This document shows, piece after piece, positions 8,865 through 18,163 of a stretch of 64,000 nt of DNA. A program made the translations under genes and the position numbers. Each line of letters opens with the position of its first letter. The stretch's first letter is position 1. Under the pieces are notes generated by a model. The model was not told where the DNA came from and made no database searches. It saw nothing but the letters and a program-made list of their open reading frames with translations. Origin of the DNA: Acinetobacter portensis. Its GTDB lineage: Bacteria; Pseudomonadota; Gammaproteobacteria; Pseudomonadales; Moraxellaceae. The stretch is taken from assembly GCF_009372215.1 (NCBI RefSeq), contig NZ_LWRV01000002.1, positions 47,944 to 111,943 on the forward strand, given 5' to 3'.

Positions 8865-9383
8865 ATGTCATCTCCTTTAAAAAATACGATTTGTAGAAAA
8901 TTTTCTCGTGTGGGTTCATCTGCATTAATGGCAGTGGCTTTGTTGGGTTCGGCTCAAGTTGCAATGGCAAGTACAACTGTAGATAAGCTGAGTGATTGTT
9001 TGGTGAAATCTACGACCGATGCAGATAAGAAAACGGTTCTACAATGGACGTTTGTTGCGTTGTCTGCGCATCCAGATTTGCAAAGCTTTAGTCAAGTTAC
9101 GCCTGAACAGAAAGATGGTTTAGATAAAAACTTGGCGCAAGTTTTACAGCGTATTTTGGTGGAGCAATGTTCTGCTGAAACAAAAGCGGTTATTCAAACT
9201 GATGGTTTGCAAGCGGTAGGCGATAGCTTTCAAAAATTAGGACAGGAAACAGGTGAGAAAATTTTAAAAACACCTGAAATTAAAGATCAATATAAAGGTT
9301 TAGTTCGTTATTTAGATTTGAGTAAGTTGGTAACGACTTTTTTAACGCCTGAATTGTTTAATAAGTTGGGCGTTTTACGTTAA
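8865..9383 (+). CDS. Exported hypothetical protein
   Basis: A 172-residue protein with a clear signal peptide: a basic start, the hydrophobic ALMAVALLGSAQV core, and a likely cleavage after AMA near residue 35. The mature part has two cysteines (DCLVKS and EQCSAE) that could form a disulfide, and looks mainly helical, with alternating charged and Leu/Val residues. No catalytic motif is recognised. It lies downstream of sbmA but behind a terminator, so it is probably transcribed independently. It is likely periplasmic. Confidence 0.72.
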   Translation: MSSPLKNTICRKFSRVGSSALMAVALLGSAQVAMASTTVDKLSDCLVKSTTDADKKTVLQWTFVALSAHPDLQSFSQVTPEQKDGLDKNLAQVLQRILVEQCSAETKAVIQTDGLQAVGDSFQKLGQETGEKILKTPEIKDQYKGLVRYLDLSKLVTTFLTPELFNKLGVLR

Positions 9384-9395
9384 TTATTGTATTGA

Positions 9396-9442
9396 ATAAA
9401 CAGAAAAGATGATGCGTTGTTTGATCTATCTTTTCTGTTTAT
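9396..9442. terminator. Perfect 15-bp inverted repeat between convergent genes
   Basis: ATAAACAGAAAAGAT at 9396-9410 is exactly repeated in inverted form at 9428-9442, with a 17-base loop. It lies between converging genes and probably ends transcription, although neither side has a clean run of T residues. Confidence 0.5.
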
Positions 9443-9473
9443 CTTAAATTACAAACAATGTTATCTAAGCCAA

Positions 9474-10379
9474 TTAATCGTTAAATATTAATACGCTTTT
9501 TCCTTTGGTATGACCCTCTAGAATATCCGCATAGGCTTGTGGAGCTTGCTCAAATGGATACTGACGACTTACAGCCCATTTAATTTTCCCTTCTGCTACA
9601 CCGTTTACAACATATTTTAAATTTGCAGGATTGCGTTTGACCCAAACGGGTTGAATTTTATTAGAACTTACTTTACGACCTGCAATCGTCCCCATAAATC
9701 CACCTGATTTTACGGTTTTAAGTGAGGCTTGCGTTGCATTTTCATTGCCAATCATGTCAATGGAAACATCAAATTTTTCAGGATGTATTGCTGTTAATCT
9801 TTCAACTAAGCCATCACCATAAACAACGGCTTTTGCGCCCAATTGTTGAATATATTCTTGGTTTTTTGCAGAGGCTGTGGCGACGACGTTAATACCTTTA
9901 TTCACTGCAAGTTGAATAAGAATAGAGCCGACACCACCTGAACCACCGTGAATCAGTAGTGATTGAGCAGGACCCATTTCATTTAAAATGGTCATTGCTG
10001 TTTGTGAAACGCCTGCCAAAGTTCCTGCAATTGCCCAATCGATATTGTTTGGTTTTTGAATGAGATTTTCGACAGGAACATCAATTACGGTCGCGTGGGT
10101 AAATGCGCCACCTGAACCGAGCACTTCATCGCCTACTTTCCATTGTGTTTGGTTGTCTGCAACTTCTGTAATGATACCTGCATATTCTGTTCCAAAGGTT
10201 TGGGGAAGTGCTGCGTGTTTGAATTCGCCTGTCATGCGACGTGCATCGATGGGGTTAATGCCTGATGCTTTTACTTGAATGCGAGCCATGCCTTTTGCTA
10301 GTTTTGGAAGTGTGTGGTTTTCTAATTCGAGTACGTCTGATTGTCCGTATGCATGCGCAAGAAGGATTGTTGTGTTCAT
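9474..10379 (-). CDS. NADP-dependent medium-chain (quinone-type) oxidoreductase
   Basis: A 301-residue zinc-free medium-chain dehydrogenase/reductase. ARIQVKASGINPIDARRMTG is the quinone oxidoreductase/enoyl-reductase N-domain signature, and LLIHGGSGGVGSILIQLA is the Rossmann motif (near residue 140). The cysteines of the structural zinc loop are absent. Members reduce quinones or alpha,beta-unsaturated carbonyls with NADPH; the substrate cannot be told here. It is a single gene converging on the exported protein. Confidence 0.85.
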   Translation of the reverse strand: MNTTILLAHAYGQSDVLELENHTLPKLAKGMARIQVKASGINPIDARRMTGEFKHAALPQTFGTEYAGIITEVADNQTQWKVGDEVLGSGGAFTHATVIDVPVENLIQKPNNIDWAIAGTLAGVSQTAMTILNEMGPAQSLLIHGGSGGVGSILIQLAVNKGINVVATASAKNQEYIQQLGAKAVVYGDGLVERLTAIHPEKFDVSIDMIGNENATQASLKTVKSGGFMGTIAGRKVSSNKIQPVWVKRNPANLKYVVNGVAEGKIKWAVSRQYPFEQAPQAYADILEGHTKGKSVLIFND

Positions 10380-10494
10380 GAGTTTTGCCTAATTCTTGAG
10401 TTATGTTTGTGATTATAGAAAGGCGTTTTGTGCAACTACAGTGCTAAAAATGGGACAGTGTTTTCTTGTTTTTTTTATCTCTTTAATTGTTAAT

Positions 10495-10596
10495 CCTCTC
10501 CCTAGCCCTCTCCTTTAAAAAGGAGAGGGAACTACGCGTATCAAATGGATGATGTGACAAGTCTCCCTTTTTAAAGGGAGATTTAGAGGGATTTGG
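10495..10596. repeat. Dispersed palindromic intergenic repeat, copy A
   Basis: This copy fills part of the 444-base gap 10380-10823. The core (10495-10532) reads CCTCTCCCTAGCCCTCTCC, TTTAAAAA, GGAGAGGGAAC: GTTCCCTCTCC is inverted against GGAGAGGGAAC-type arms. A second palindromic half (10561-10590, CTCCCTTTTTAAAGGGAG) follows after 28 bases. Almost the same core recurs at 59655-59694 and, inverted, at 49920-49954; a related copy is at 51860-51920. The remainder of the gap shows no gene. Confidence 0.8.
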
Positions 10597-10823
10597 AAGT
10601 CACACATAAAGAAAGACCTTGAACGTTGAATACGTCCTAAGTCTTCGAATTTGATGATTGAGGATATTTTTTTGATGGTCATATTGTTTCTAATAAGAGC
10701 TTTTTTTGATTAATTATATATTAGAATTTAGATGTTTTACTTCTTCTCAAATTGATGTTTGTAATATTACAAAAGATAAAGAAATTTTTGAAAGCCTGCT
10801 GCGATTAAAATATAGGATGGATA

Positions 10824-11690
10824 ATGGTTAATAATTTAGATCTGATAAAATCAGATATTAATGAATACTTAGATAAGATAAATTTAAAAGAACTTAAGAC
10901 TAGGATTAGAAATTTTAGATCTTTACCTAGGCATAAGCTTTCTGATAAAGAGTTAATGGATGAAGTATATAAAGTTCTTGAGATAGATAATCATTTTATA
11001 TTACAGCCTCATTTTCGTACCTATCCTGTAGGAAGCTATTTTTATAGAATTAGGAAGCTCTCACAACCTAATATTTCAGAATTGCGATCTGAAAATGACT
11101 TTTGGAATGTGCCAAAAGATTTAATTACTTATTATCAAAGGTTGAATCAGCCGAAAGAAAGTTTGCTGTATACAGCGTTGGATGTTGAAACAGCGATAGT
11201 TGAAACTCGCTTGAAAGAAAATGATTTTTTCTGCTTAATGATTTATGAAAATATTAAACCTATTAAAGCTGTTTGTATTGGTACAAGTTTTAGTGAAGAT
11301 TTAAGGTTAATAGAAATTGAAGATTTTTTAGCAGAAGAATTTTGTAAACCTGTTGGTATTGGTATAGAGCATTTTTACAGAACATCTGAATTAATAGCAA
11401 AAAACTTTTTTGATTTACCGCCAGAAGAAGTTCAAGATGCGTGGGAATATCCTTCTGTGCAAGATAGAAAGAAATTTAACATTTGTTTTAGACCTCAATT
11501 AGGAAAAAAACTTTTGAAGTTAAATGGCTCACTAATTTGCAAATATGGTAGAGAAAACACTTTTGCACCACTTGCTGTTCAAGATGGATTTGGGGAAGAT
11601 TTAACACCAAATATTTATCATTTTGATGAAAATTTAGTAAAAAAAATTGCTCCTAAGTTTACTTGTGAATATCGGAAAAACCCGCTTTAA
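10824..11690 (+). CDS. RES-domain protein, orphan
   Basis: A 288-residue protein. After an N-terminal helical part (residues 1-65) come the landmarks of the RES fold: YFYRIRKLS with Arg75, LLYTALDVETAIVETR with Glu122, and WEYPSVQDRKKFNICF with Ser211. RES toxins such as Res and MbcT degrade NAD+ and are normally paired with an Xre/DUF2384 antitoxin, but no partner is visible on either side. It may be a solitary RES enzyme with another role. The gene is AT-rich (many AAA, AAT and TTA codons), suggesting acquisition. An AGGA site precedes the ATG. Confidence 0.7.
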   Translation: MVNNLDLIKSDINEYLDKINLKELKTRIRNFRSLPRHKLSDKELMDEVYKVLEIDNHFILQPHFRTYPVGSYFYRIRKLSQPNISELRSENDFWNVPKDLITYYQRLNQPKESLLYTALDVETAIVETRLKENDFFCLMIYENIKPIKAVCIGTSFSEDLRLIEIEDFLAEEFCKPVGIGIEHFYRTSELIAKNFFDLPPEEVQDAWEYPSVQDRKKFNICFRPQLGKKLLKLNGSLICKYGRENTFAPLAVQDGFGEDLTPNIYHFDENLVKKIAPKFTCEYRKNPL

Positions 11691-11706
11691 AGCGGGTTTT
11701 TTATTT
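11676..11706. terminator. Bidirectional terminator between the RES gene and gatB
   Basis: AAAAACCCGCT pairs with AGCGGGTTTTT around TTAA. The stem overlaps the stop codon of the RES gene, and the A tract also gives a T tract on the minus strand for gatB. Confidence 0.88.
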
Positions 11707-11721
11707 CAAAATTAATCAGTC

Positions 11722-13194
11722 TTAACCAATCAATTTCTTCATCAATTCATTTACTTGAGCAGGGTTAGCCTTACCACGTGACGCTTTCATTACTTGACCA
11801 ACAAGACCGTTGAAAGCTTTCTCTTTACCCGCTTTAAACTCTTCAACCATCTTCTCGTTAGCCGCAAGAACTTCCTTAATAATCGCTTCAATTGCGCCTG
11901 TATCAGTTTCCTGTTTCAAGCCTTTTTCGGCAATAATTTCGTCCGCAGTTTTGCCTTCTTCCCACATAAAGCCGAAAACTTGTTTCGCGATTTTACCGCT
12001 GATTGTATTGTCCACAATACGCGCGATCATACCGCCAAGTTTTTCCGCAGAAACAGGAGAATCTGCCAAATCTAAGCCTGCTTTATTTAAAGCACCTGAG
12101 AATTCACCCATCACCCAGTTTGCAGCAACTTTACCTTGAGCAGCACCGCCTGAAGCTTTCACAACAACTTCATAAAAGTCCGATAACTCTCGAGTTAAAG
12201 TTAAAACGTGTGCATCGTACTCAGTTACACCAAAGTCCGCTACAAAACGCTCACGACGCGCTTTAGGTAACTCAGGTAACGCAGCACGAGCAGCTTCAAC
12301 TTGCGCATCTGCAATAATTACAGGCAATAAGTCAGGGTCTGGGAAGTAGCGGTAATCGTTCGCTTCTTCTTTAGAACGCATAGAACGCGTTTCCATTTTC
12401 ACAGGGTCGAACAAACGCGTTTCTTGGTCGATTTTACCGCCATCTTCCAAAATATCCATTTGACGTTCAATTTCAACATTGATCGCTTGTTCAATGAAAC
12501 GGAATGAGTTCAAGTTTTTCAACTCGCAACGCGTACCAAACTCATTACCCGGACGACGTAACGACACGTTACAGTCACAACGGAATGAACCTTCCGCCAT
12601 GTTACCGTCAGAAATACCTAACCAACGCACTAAAGTGTGAATCGCTTTAATATAAGCAACTGCTTCTTCAACAGAGCGCATATCGGGTTCAGATACGATT
12701 TCTAAAAGTGGCGTACCTGCACGGTTTAAATCGATACCTGACATACCTTCAAATTGGTCATGAATCGATTTACCTGCATCTTCCTCAAGGTGTGCACGTG
12801 TTACGCCAATGCGTTTAATGCCATCTTCAAGTTGAATGTCGATATGACCCAAGCCCACAATTGGGTTGTCCATTTGGCTAATTTGGTAGCCTTTTGGCGA
12901 GTCAGGGTAGAAATAGTTTTTACGTGCAAACACAGAAGCTTGGTCAATGTAAGCATCAATACCCAAACCAAAGCGAATCGCTAAATCTACAACTTCTTTG
13001 TTCAATACAGGAAGTACGCCCGGCATTGCTAAATCTACAAGGCTCGCTTGTGTATTTGGATCATTACCAAAAATAGTCGATGAACCTGAGAAAATTTTAG
13101 TATTGGTTGCAAGCTGAGTGTGAATCTCGATACCAATAACCACTTCCCAACCATCAATTAAGTTAGATTTTGGTTTAGCAGCGTTCTTAGACAT
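11722..13194 (-). CDS. gatB: Asp-tRNA(Asn)/Glu-tRNA(Gln) amidotransferase subunit B
   Basis: A 490-residue Gat[17 protein letters not shown] near residue 15, the metal-site region, [13 protein letters not shown] near residue 287 and a C-terminal YqeY-like tail are all present. GatB binds the mischarged tRNA and phosphorylates the acyl group, while ammonia comes from GatA. The gene starts within the stop of gatA (one-base overlap), so translation is coupled. Confidence 0.97.
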   Translation of the reverse strand: MSKNAAKPKSNLIDGWEVVIGIEIHTQLATNTKIFSGSSTIFGNDPNTQASLVDLAMPGVLPVLNKEVVDLAIRFGLGIDAYIDQASVFARKNYFYPDSPKGYQISQMDNPIVGLGHIDIQLEDGIKRIGVTRAHLEEDAGKSIHDQFEGMSGIDLNRAGTPLLEIVSEPDMRSVEEAVAYIKAIHTLVRWLGISDGNMAEGSFRCDCNVSLRRPGNEFGTRCELKNLNSFRFIEQAINVEIERQMDILEDGGKIDQETRLFDPVKMETRSMRSKEEANDYRYFPDPDLLPVIIADAQVEAARAALPELPKARRERFVADFGVTEYDAHVLTLTRELSDFYEVVVKASGGAAQGKVAANWVMGEFSGALNKAGLDLADSPVSAEKLGGMIARIVDNTISGKIAKQVFGFMWEEGKTADEIIAEKGLKQETDTGAIEAIIKEVLAANEKMVEEFKAGKEKAFNGLVGQVMKASRGKANPAQVNELMKKLIG

Positions 13195-14672
13195 TATGCA
13201 TTCTCCTCAGCAATTGCCGCGCGTTTTGTATGCCAATCGGTTGCTTGTTGGTACTGATGCACCACAGACAACAATTGAGATTCTGACCAGTAGTTACCAA
13301 TCAGCTGTAAGCCAACAGGTAGGTTATCTTTGTCAAAACCAACAGGCGCGTTAATTGCAGGTAAGCCTGCTAGGTTCACTGCGATGGTGTAGATGTCACC
13401 CAAGTACATTTCAACTTGAGATAAATTTGCACCAATTTTATAAGCCGTAGTTGGTGCCGCAGGAGCTGCAATCACATCTACAGATTCAAATGCTTTTAAG
13501 AAGTCTTGTTGAATTAAACGACGTACTTTTTGTGCTTTTACATAGTACGCATCGTAATAACCCGCAGAAAGTGCATAAGTACCAATAAGGATACGTTGCT
13601 GAACTTCCTTACCAAAACCTTCTGAACGTGAACGTTTGTATAAGTCCATGAGGTCTACAGGGTTTTCACAGCGGTAGCCATAACGAACACCGTCAAAACG
13701 CTGTAAGTTAGAAGATGCTTCAGCAGGAGCGATGAGGTAATAAGTTGGAACATAAGCATCTGTCATGGTGAGATCAATCTCAACCAATGTTGCGCCCATT
13801 TCTTCTAACTTTTTAAGTGATTCTTCAACACGTGCTTTAACGTCTGCATCTAAACCTTGAACATTGAAGTACTGTTTAGGAATACCAATGCGTAAACCTT
13901 TAACCGATGTACCGTTCAAGTTCGCAACGTAGTTATCTACATCTTTTTGAATTGATGTTGAATCTTTAGCGTCATGACCTGCCATTACGTTCATGAGGTA
14001 CGCACAGTCTTCAGCCGAACGCGCCATAGGACCACCTTGGTCTAAAGATGATGCATAAGCAATCATACCAAAACGTGACACACGACCATAAGTTGGTTTA
14101 AGCCCTGTAAGACCACAGAATGATGCAGGTTGGCGAATTGAACCACCTGTATCTGTACCTGTAGAAATTGGTGCTAAATCGGCAGCAACGGCAGCAGCAG
14201 AACCGCCAGATGAACCACCTGGAACACGATCAAGCGCCCAAGGGTTTTTGGTTGCGCCAAAGTAAGATGATTCACTTGTAGAACCCATGGCAAATTCGTC
14301 CATGTTTACTTTACCAAGTGTCACTAAGCCCGCAGCTTTACCTTTCGCTACAACGGTTGCGTCGTAAGGAGAGATAAAATTGTCCAGCATTTTAGAACCA
14401 GCAGTGGTTTTAATGCCTTGGGTACAAAAAATATCTTTATGTGCAATGGGCACACCTGTTAATGCTGTTGCATGACCCGCTTTAAGTGCAGCATCGGCAG
14501 CATCGGCTTGAGCCAAAGCTTGTTCAGGCGTAACCGTTACATAAGATTGAACTTGCGTATCAATTTTTGCGATACGTTTTAAATAATGTTCGGTAAGTTC
14601 TCGTGAAGAGAATTTGGCTTGTGCTAAACCCTCTGAAAGTTCACGAATCGATAAGCGATGTAAATCTGACAT
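13194..14672 (-). CDS. gatA: Asp-tRNA(Asn)/Glu-tRNA(Gln) amidotransferase subunit A
   Basis: A 492-residue amidase-signature enzyme that releases ammonia from glutamine for GatB. The Ser-cisSer-Lys triad is visible: IAHKDIFC (Lys), [15 protein letters not shown] and [15 protein letters not shown] (Ser residues). Length is standard. It lies between gatC and gatB, with a 51-base gap from gatC and a one-base overlap with gatB, forming one operon. Confidence 0.97.
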   Translation of the reverse strand: MSDLHRLSIRELSEGLAQAKFSSRELTEHYLKRIAKIDTQVQSYVTVTPEQALAQADAADAALKAGHATALTGVPIAHKDIFCTQGIKTTAGSKMLDNFISPYDATVVAKGKAAGLVTLGKVNMDEFAMGSTSESSYFGATKNPWALDRVPGGSSGGSAAAVAADLAPISTGTDTGGSIRQPASFCGLTGLKPTYGRVSRFGMIAYASSLDQGGPMARSAEDCAYLMNVMAGHDAKDSTSIQKDVDNYVANLNGTSVKGLRIGIPKQYFNVQGLDADVKARVEESLKKLEEMGATLVEIDLTMTDAYVPTYYLIAPAEASSNLQRFDGVRYGYRCENPVDLMDLYKRSRSEGFGKEVQQRILIGTYALSAGYYDAYYVKAQKVRRLIQQDFLKAFESVDVIAAPAAPTTAYKIGANLSQVEMYLGDIYTIAVNLAGLPAINAPVGFDKDNLPVGLQLIGNYWSESQLLSVVHQYQQATDWHTKRAAIAEENA

Positions 14673-14723
14673 AAGAAGTATTCTTTACGTATATATGAAA
14701 TAAATGGTTAGACTGAATAAAAA

Positions 14724-15038
14724 TTATTCGATCACACGAGGAACTAAATACAAGCCTTCCTGAACAGCAGGAGCAACGGCTTGATATTCATCACGGTGAT
14801 TATTTTCAGTCACCACGTCTTCACGTAATGGTTGAGGATTGTCAAATGGGCTCTTTAATGGCTCTACACCGTCAGTGTTGATGCTCTTTAAAGTGTCCAT
14901 CATTCCTAGAATTTTATTTAAACTTTCCGCGTATTCAGTAGATTGTGCGTCATTTAAAGAAAGACGCGCAAGGTGTGCAATCTGTGATACGGTTTGTGCA
15001 TTTAAATCTTCAGAATGCTGTGCATCTGATGTAGACAT
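14724..15038 (-). CDS. gatC: Asp-tRNA(Asn)/Glu-tRNA(Gln) amidotransferase subunit C
   Basis: A 104-residue GatC, the small chaperone-like subunit that wraps GatA and GatB. SQIAHLARLSLNDAQ near residue 18, LNKILGMMDTLKSINTDGVEPL and the C-terminal EGLYLVPRVIE are family hallmarks. It is the first gene of gatCAB and diverges from mreB across a 134-base spacer that must hold both promoters. Confidence 0.95.
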   Translation of the reverse strand: MSTSDAQHSEDLNAQTVSQIAHLARLSLNDAQSTEYAESLNKILGMMDTLKSINTDGVEPLKSPFDNPQPLREDVVTENNHRDEYQAVAPAVQEGLYLVPRVIE

Positions 15039-15172
15039 AACATCACCTAAAATCAGTATTAAAAAAAAATCAAAATATCATGCGATATAATAAGCGATTG
15101 ACTTGTTCAAATCATCACATTTAGTTAAAGTTGTCGCTTGCGCTCACATAACGATTAATAGAGAACGACTCC

Positions 15173-16219
15173 GTGATTCTAAAACGACTAATTGGCTTGT
15201 TTTCACCAGACTTAGCCATAGACTTAGGTACAGCAAATACACTTATTTATGCACCAGGAAGAGGCATTATATTAAATGAGCCCACGGTTGTGGCGATTCG
15301 TCATAGTGGTTCTCAAAAAATCGTTGCCGCTGTAGGTCTTGATGCTAAACAAATGTTAGGTCGTACACCTGCTAACATTTCTGCAATTCGCCCAATGAAA
15401 GATGGTGTAATTGCTGACTTCGAAGTCACAGAAACAATGTTGAACCAATTTATTAGTAAAGTACATGAAAAACGCTTATTTCCACCAGCACCTCGTGTTG
15501 TGGTTTGTGTTCCATGTAAATCGACTTTAGTTGAACGCCGTGCAATTCGTGAAGCAGTATACAATGCTGGTGCCCGTGATGTACGTTTAATTGAAGAACC
15601 AATGGCTGCTGCTATTGGTGCAGGTATGCCTGTTGAACAAGCTTGTGGTTCTATGGTTGTAGATGTTGGTGGTGGTACCACTGAAATTGCAATTATTTCA
15701 TTACAAGGTTGTGTTTACGCAGATTCACTACGTATTGGTGGTGATGTATTCGATGAACAAATTATTAACTATGTTCGTAAAGCGCATGGTTGTGTAATTG
15801 GTGAAACGACTGCAGAAAATATTAAAAAAGAAGTGGGTATGGCATTACCAGACGAAGGTGCAAAACCACTAGAAATTGAAGTTCGTGGTCGTAACCTTGC
15901 AGAAGGTGTACCTCGTTCAATTACTGTAACTTCTGACGAAATTTCACAAGCCATTTCAGATCCATTACAAAGCATTATTCAAGCTGTAAAATCTGCACTT
16001 GAACAAACGCCTCCTGAATTATCTTCAGATATTGCAGAGCGCGGTATTGTATTAACAGGTGGTGGTGCATTACTTCGTAACTTAGACAAACTTCTTGCAC
16101 AAGAAACAGGTTTGCCTGTAGTTGTTGCAGAAGAGCCTCTTACATGTGTTACTCGTGGTGGTGGTAAAGTATTAGAATTATTCGATAATCCAAACCATGA
16201 CATGTTATTTGTAGGCTAA
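15173..16219 (+). CDS. mreB: Rod-shape-determining protein MreB
   Basis: A 348-residue bacterial actin. [14 protein letters not shown] is the phosphate-1 loop, [15 protein letters not shown] phosphate-2, and [15 protein letters not shown] the adenosine motif. MreB filaments direct the elongasome during lateral wall growth. The start is GTG at 15173, giving [19 protein letters not shown], which matches other MreB N-termini. It heads the mreBCD-maf-rng cluster, with mreC 16 bases downstream. Confidence 0.97.
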   Translation: MILKRLIGLFSPDLAIDLGTANTLIYAPGRGIILNEPTVVAIRHSGSQKIVAAVGLDAKQMLGRTPANISAIRPMKDGVIADFEVTETMLNQFISKVHEKRLFPPAPRVVVCVPCKSTLVERRAIREAVYNAGARDVRLIEEPMAAAIGAGMPVEQACGSMVVDVGGGTTEIAIISLQGCVYADSLRIGGDVFDEQIINYVRKAHGCVIGETTAENIKKEVGMALPDEGAKPLEIEVRGRNLAEGVPRSITVTSDEISQAISDPLQSIIQAVKSALEQTPPELSSDIAERGIVLTGGGALLRNLDKLLAQETGLPVVVAEEPLTCVTRGGGKVLELFDNPNHDMLFVG

Positions 16220-16235
16220 TAAAAGGAAAAGGCGG

Positions 16236-17093
16236 GTGCAAGCAAATCTGTTTTCAAGACAACCGCCATCTTTTCGCTCTTTTATCATTGCGGTAATAAC
16301 GTGTTTGGTGGTGCTATTTTTTAACTGGCGTATGCCACACCTTGTTAAACCCGCAAGAGATGTCTTGTATACGGCATATAATCCTATATATGCCGTTGCA
16401 AGCTATCCCGTTTTGTCGAGCGAATGGCTAAGTCGACAAAGTAAGTCTGAGGCTCAATTGCGCCGTGAAAATACCGCGATGCAAGCTGAACTTTTACAGG
16501 CAAATGTACGCTTACAAAAACTTTCTGAACTTTCTGCTGAAAATACGCGTTTACGTGGCTTGTTAGATACACCACTTATTATTGATGGTCGTATGGAAAT
16601 TTCAGAAGTGATTGGAACAGATGTAGATCCTTTACGTCATATTATTGTGATTAATCGGGGTTCAAGTAATCAACTTAAAGTTGGTCAAACGGTTCTCGAT
16701 GATAAAGGCATAATGGGGCAAATTATTTCTGTATTGCCTCGTAGTAGTCGTATCATGTTGTTATCAGATAAAGAACACTCATTGTCGGTGCGTTTAGAAC
16801 GTAGCGGTATGCGTGCAATTGTGTCTGGTACAGGTGATTTAGGGCTATTAAAAATGGAATATGTACCAACAAGCGCAGACATTAAAGTAGGCGAAAAAGT
16901 ATACAGTTCAGGTTTGGGTGAGCATTTTCCAGCAGGATATTTAGTGGGAACAGTTGCAAAAGTGAGTCGACATAATACGGGAGAGTTTGCCCATATTGAT
17001 GTTACACCTGCAGCACAATTGGCGGGTGGTCATCACGTTGTTGTGTTGTTTTCTAATTCTTTAGCGAAGGAGCAACCAGATGCCATTCGCTAA
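16236..17093 (+). CDS. mreC: Rod-shape-determining protein MreC
   Basis: A 285-residue protein with an N-terminal transmembrane helix (about residues 14-28), a coiled coil (about 65-105, SEAQLRRENTAMQAELLQAN) and the periplasmic beta-barrel pair (VIGTDVDPLRHIIVINRGSSN, GIMGQIISVLPRSSRIMLLSD). MreC links MreB to PBP2/RodA in the elongasome. Start is GTG at 16236. It overlaps mreD by 14 bases. Confidence 0.94.
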   Translation: MQANLFSRQPPSFRSFIIAVITCLVVLFFNWRMPHLVKPARDVLYTAYNPIYAVASYPVLSSEWLSRQSKSEAQLRRENTAMQAELLQANVRLQKLSELSAENTRLRGLLDTPLIIDGRMEISEVIGTDVDPLRHIIVINRGSSNQLKVGQTVLDDKGIMGQIISVLPRSSRIMLLSDKEHSLSVRLERSGMRAIVSGTGDLGLLKMEYVPTSADIKVGEKVYSSGLGEHFPAGYLVGTVAKVSRHNTGEFAHIDVTPAAQLAGGHHVVVLFSNSLAKEQPDAIR

Positions 17094-17571
17094 GTTATCA
17101 ACGAAAAAGCCAACAGATCCATTATTTCCTATTATATTTTCAGTTGTTATCGCCTCTGTATTGACCGTTTATCCATTATCTTATGATATTTCAGGTTGGC
17201 GCCCTGCATTTATGTTTATGGTGATGCTGTTTTGGGTGATGTGCCAACCAACATGGTGTGGCGTGTGGTTTGCCTTTGCGACAGGTTTATTTGTTGATTT
17301 ATTAATAGATGCACCTTTAGGTTTAAATGCTTTAAGTTTTGTATCTGTTACATTTTTTGCGCGTTACTTTACGCGTGAAAGGCGTGTACTTACATTTGCT
17401 AATTTATGGGTCATTGTAATATTGGCAATTACTGTACATATTGCATTTATCTTTATTCTGCAAATTTTATGGGGAATGAATTTCCAACTTGCACGTCATT
17501 GGCAGCCACTATTGAGTACAATTTTAGTTTGGCCAATTTTGTATTATCTACTGAAAAAATGGCGAATTTAA
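17080..17571 (+). CDS. mreD: Rod-shape-determining protein MreD
   Basis: A 163-residue integral membrane protein with about five to six hydrophobic helices and the PTWCGVWFAFATGLFVDLLIDAPLGLNAL region typical of MreD. It partners MreC in the inner membrane. The gene overlaps mreC by 14 bases and maf by 13 bases, so all three are tightly coupled. Confidence 0.93.
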   Translation: MPFAKLSTKKPTDPLFPIIFSVVIASVLTVYPLSYDISGWRPAFMFMVMLFWVMCQPTWCGVWFAFATGLFVDLLIDAPLGLNALSFVSVTFFARYFTRERRVLTFANLWVIVILAITVHIAFIFILQILWGMNFQLARHWQPLLSTILVWPILYYLLKKWRI

Positions 17572-18125
17572 TTTTAGCATCAAGCTCACCACGTCGACGT
17601 GAGCTATTACAACAACTCGGTTTGGACTTTCAGATTAATAGTCCAAATATCGATGAATCTATCTATTTAAATGAATCTGTTGAGCATTATGTCGAGCGTT
17701 TAGCTTGTAGCAAAGCAGATGCAATATTCGAAGAATTTCCAAATGCCATCATTATTGCGGCAGACACAAGTGTTGCAGTAGATCATCATATTTTAGGAAA
17801 GCCTGAGTCTAAACAACATGCCTTTGAAATGTGGCATTTAATTTCAGGTCGTAGGCATGATGTTCTTTCTGGTGTGTGTGTACGTACAAAGCATAAAAAA
17901 TTAAGTATAGTGGTACGTACAGAAGTTGAATTTCAAGAATTAACGCCACAAGAGATGGATGATTATTGGAATACAGGCGAGCCATTAGGTAAGGCTGGAG
18001 GGTATGCGATACAAGGGATTGCAGCTCGTTTTATTCCCAATATTATGGGTAGTTATACCAATGTTGTAGGCCTACCACTACATGAAACAGTACAGTTATT
18101 GCAGACAGTTAAGGTACTAAATTAA
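17559..18125 (+). CDS. maf: Maf family nucleotide pyrophosphatase
   Basis: A 188-residue Maf protein starting MANLILASSSPRRRELLQQL at 17559. The frame is open further upstream, but this start gives the conserved SSSPRR N-terminus. IIAADTSVAVDHHILGKPES and EPLGKAGGYAIQG are the other family motifs. YhdE-type Maf proteins hydrolyse dTTP/UTP and modified nucleotides to monophosphates. Its place between mreD and rng matches E. coli yhdE. It overlaps the mreD end by 13 bases. Confidence 0.94.
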   Translation: MANLILASSSPRRRELLQQLGLDFQINSPNIDESIYLNESVEHYVERLACSKADAIFEEFPNAIIIAADTSVAVDHHILGKPESKQHAFEMWHLISGRRHDVLSGVCVRTKHKKLSIVVRTEVEFQELTPQEMDDYWNTGEPLGKAGGYAIQGIAARFIPNIMGSYTNVVGLPLHETVQLLQTVKVLN

Positions 18126-18163
18126 CTGCTGAAAAAGAATTTTATAATGTTTTGAGTGTTGTT

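Noticed and set aside
11794..12266. Overlapping plus-strand frames over gatB
   Set aside because: These are antisense shadows; gatB is intact and conserved across the region.
15313..15681. 122-codon frame antisense to mreB
   Set aside because: It is a shadow of the highly conserved mreB, with low-complexity Thr/Arg content.
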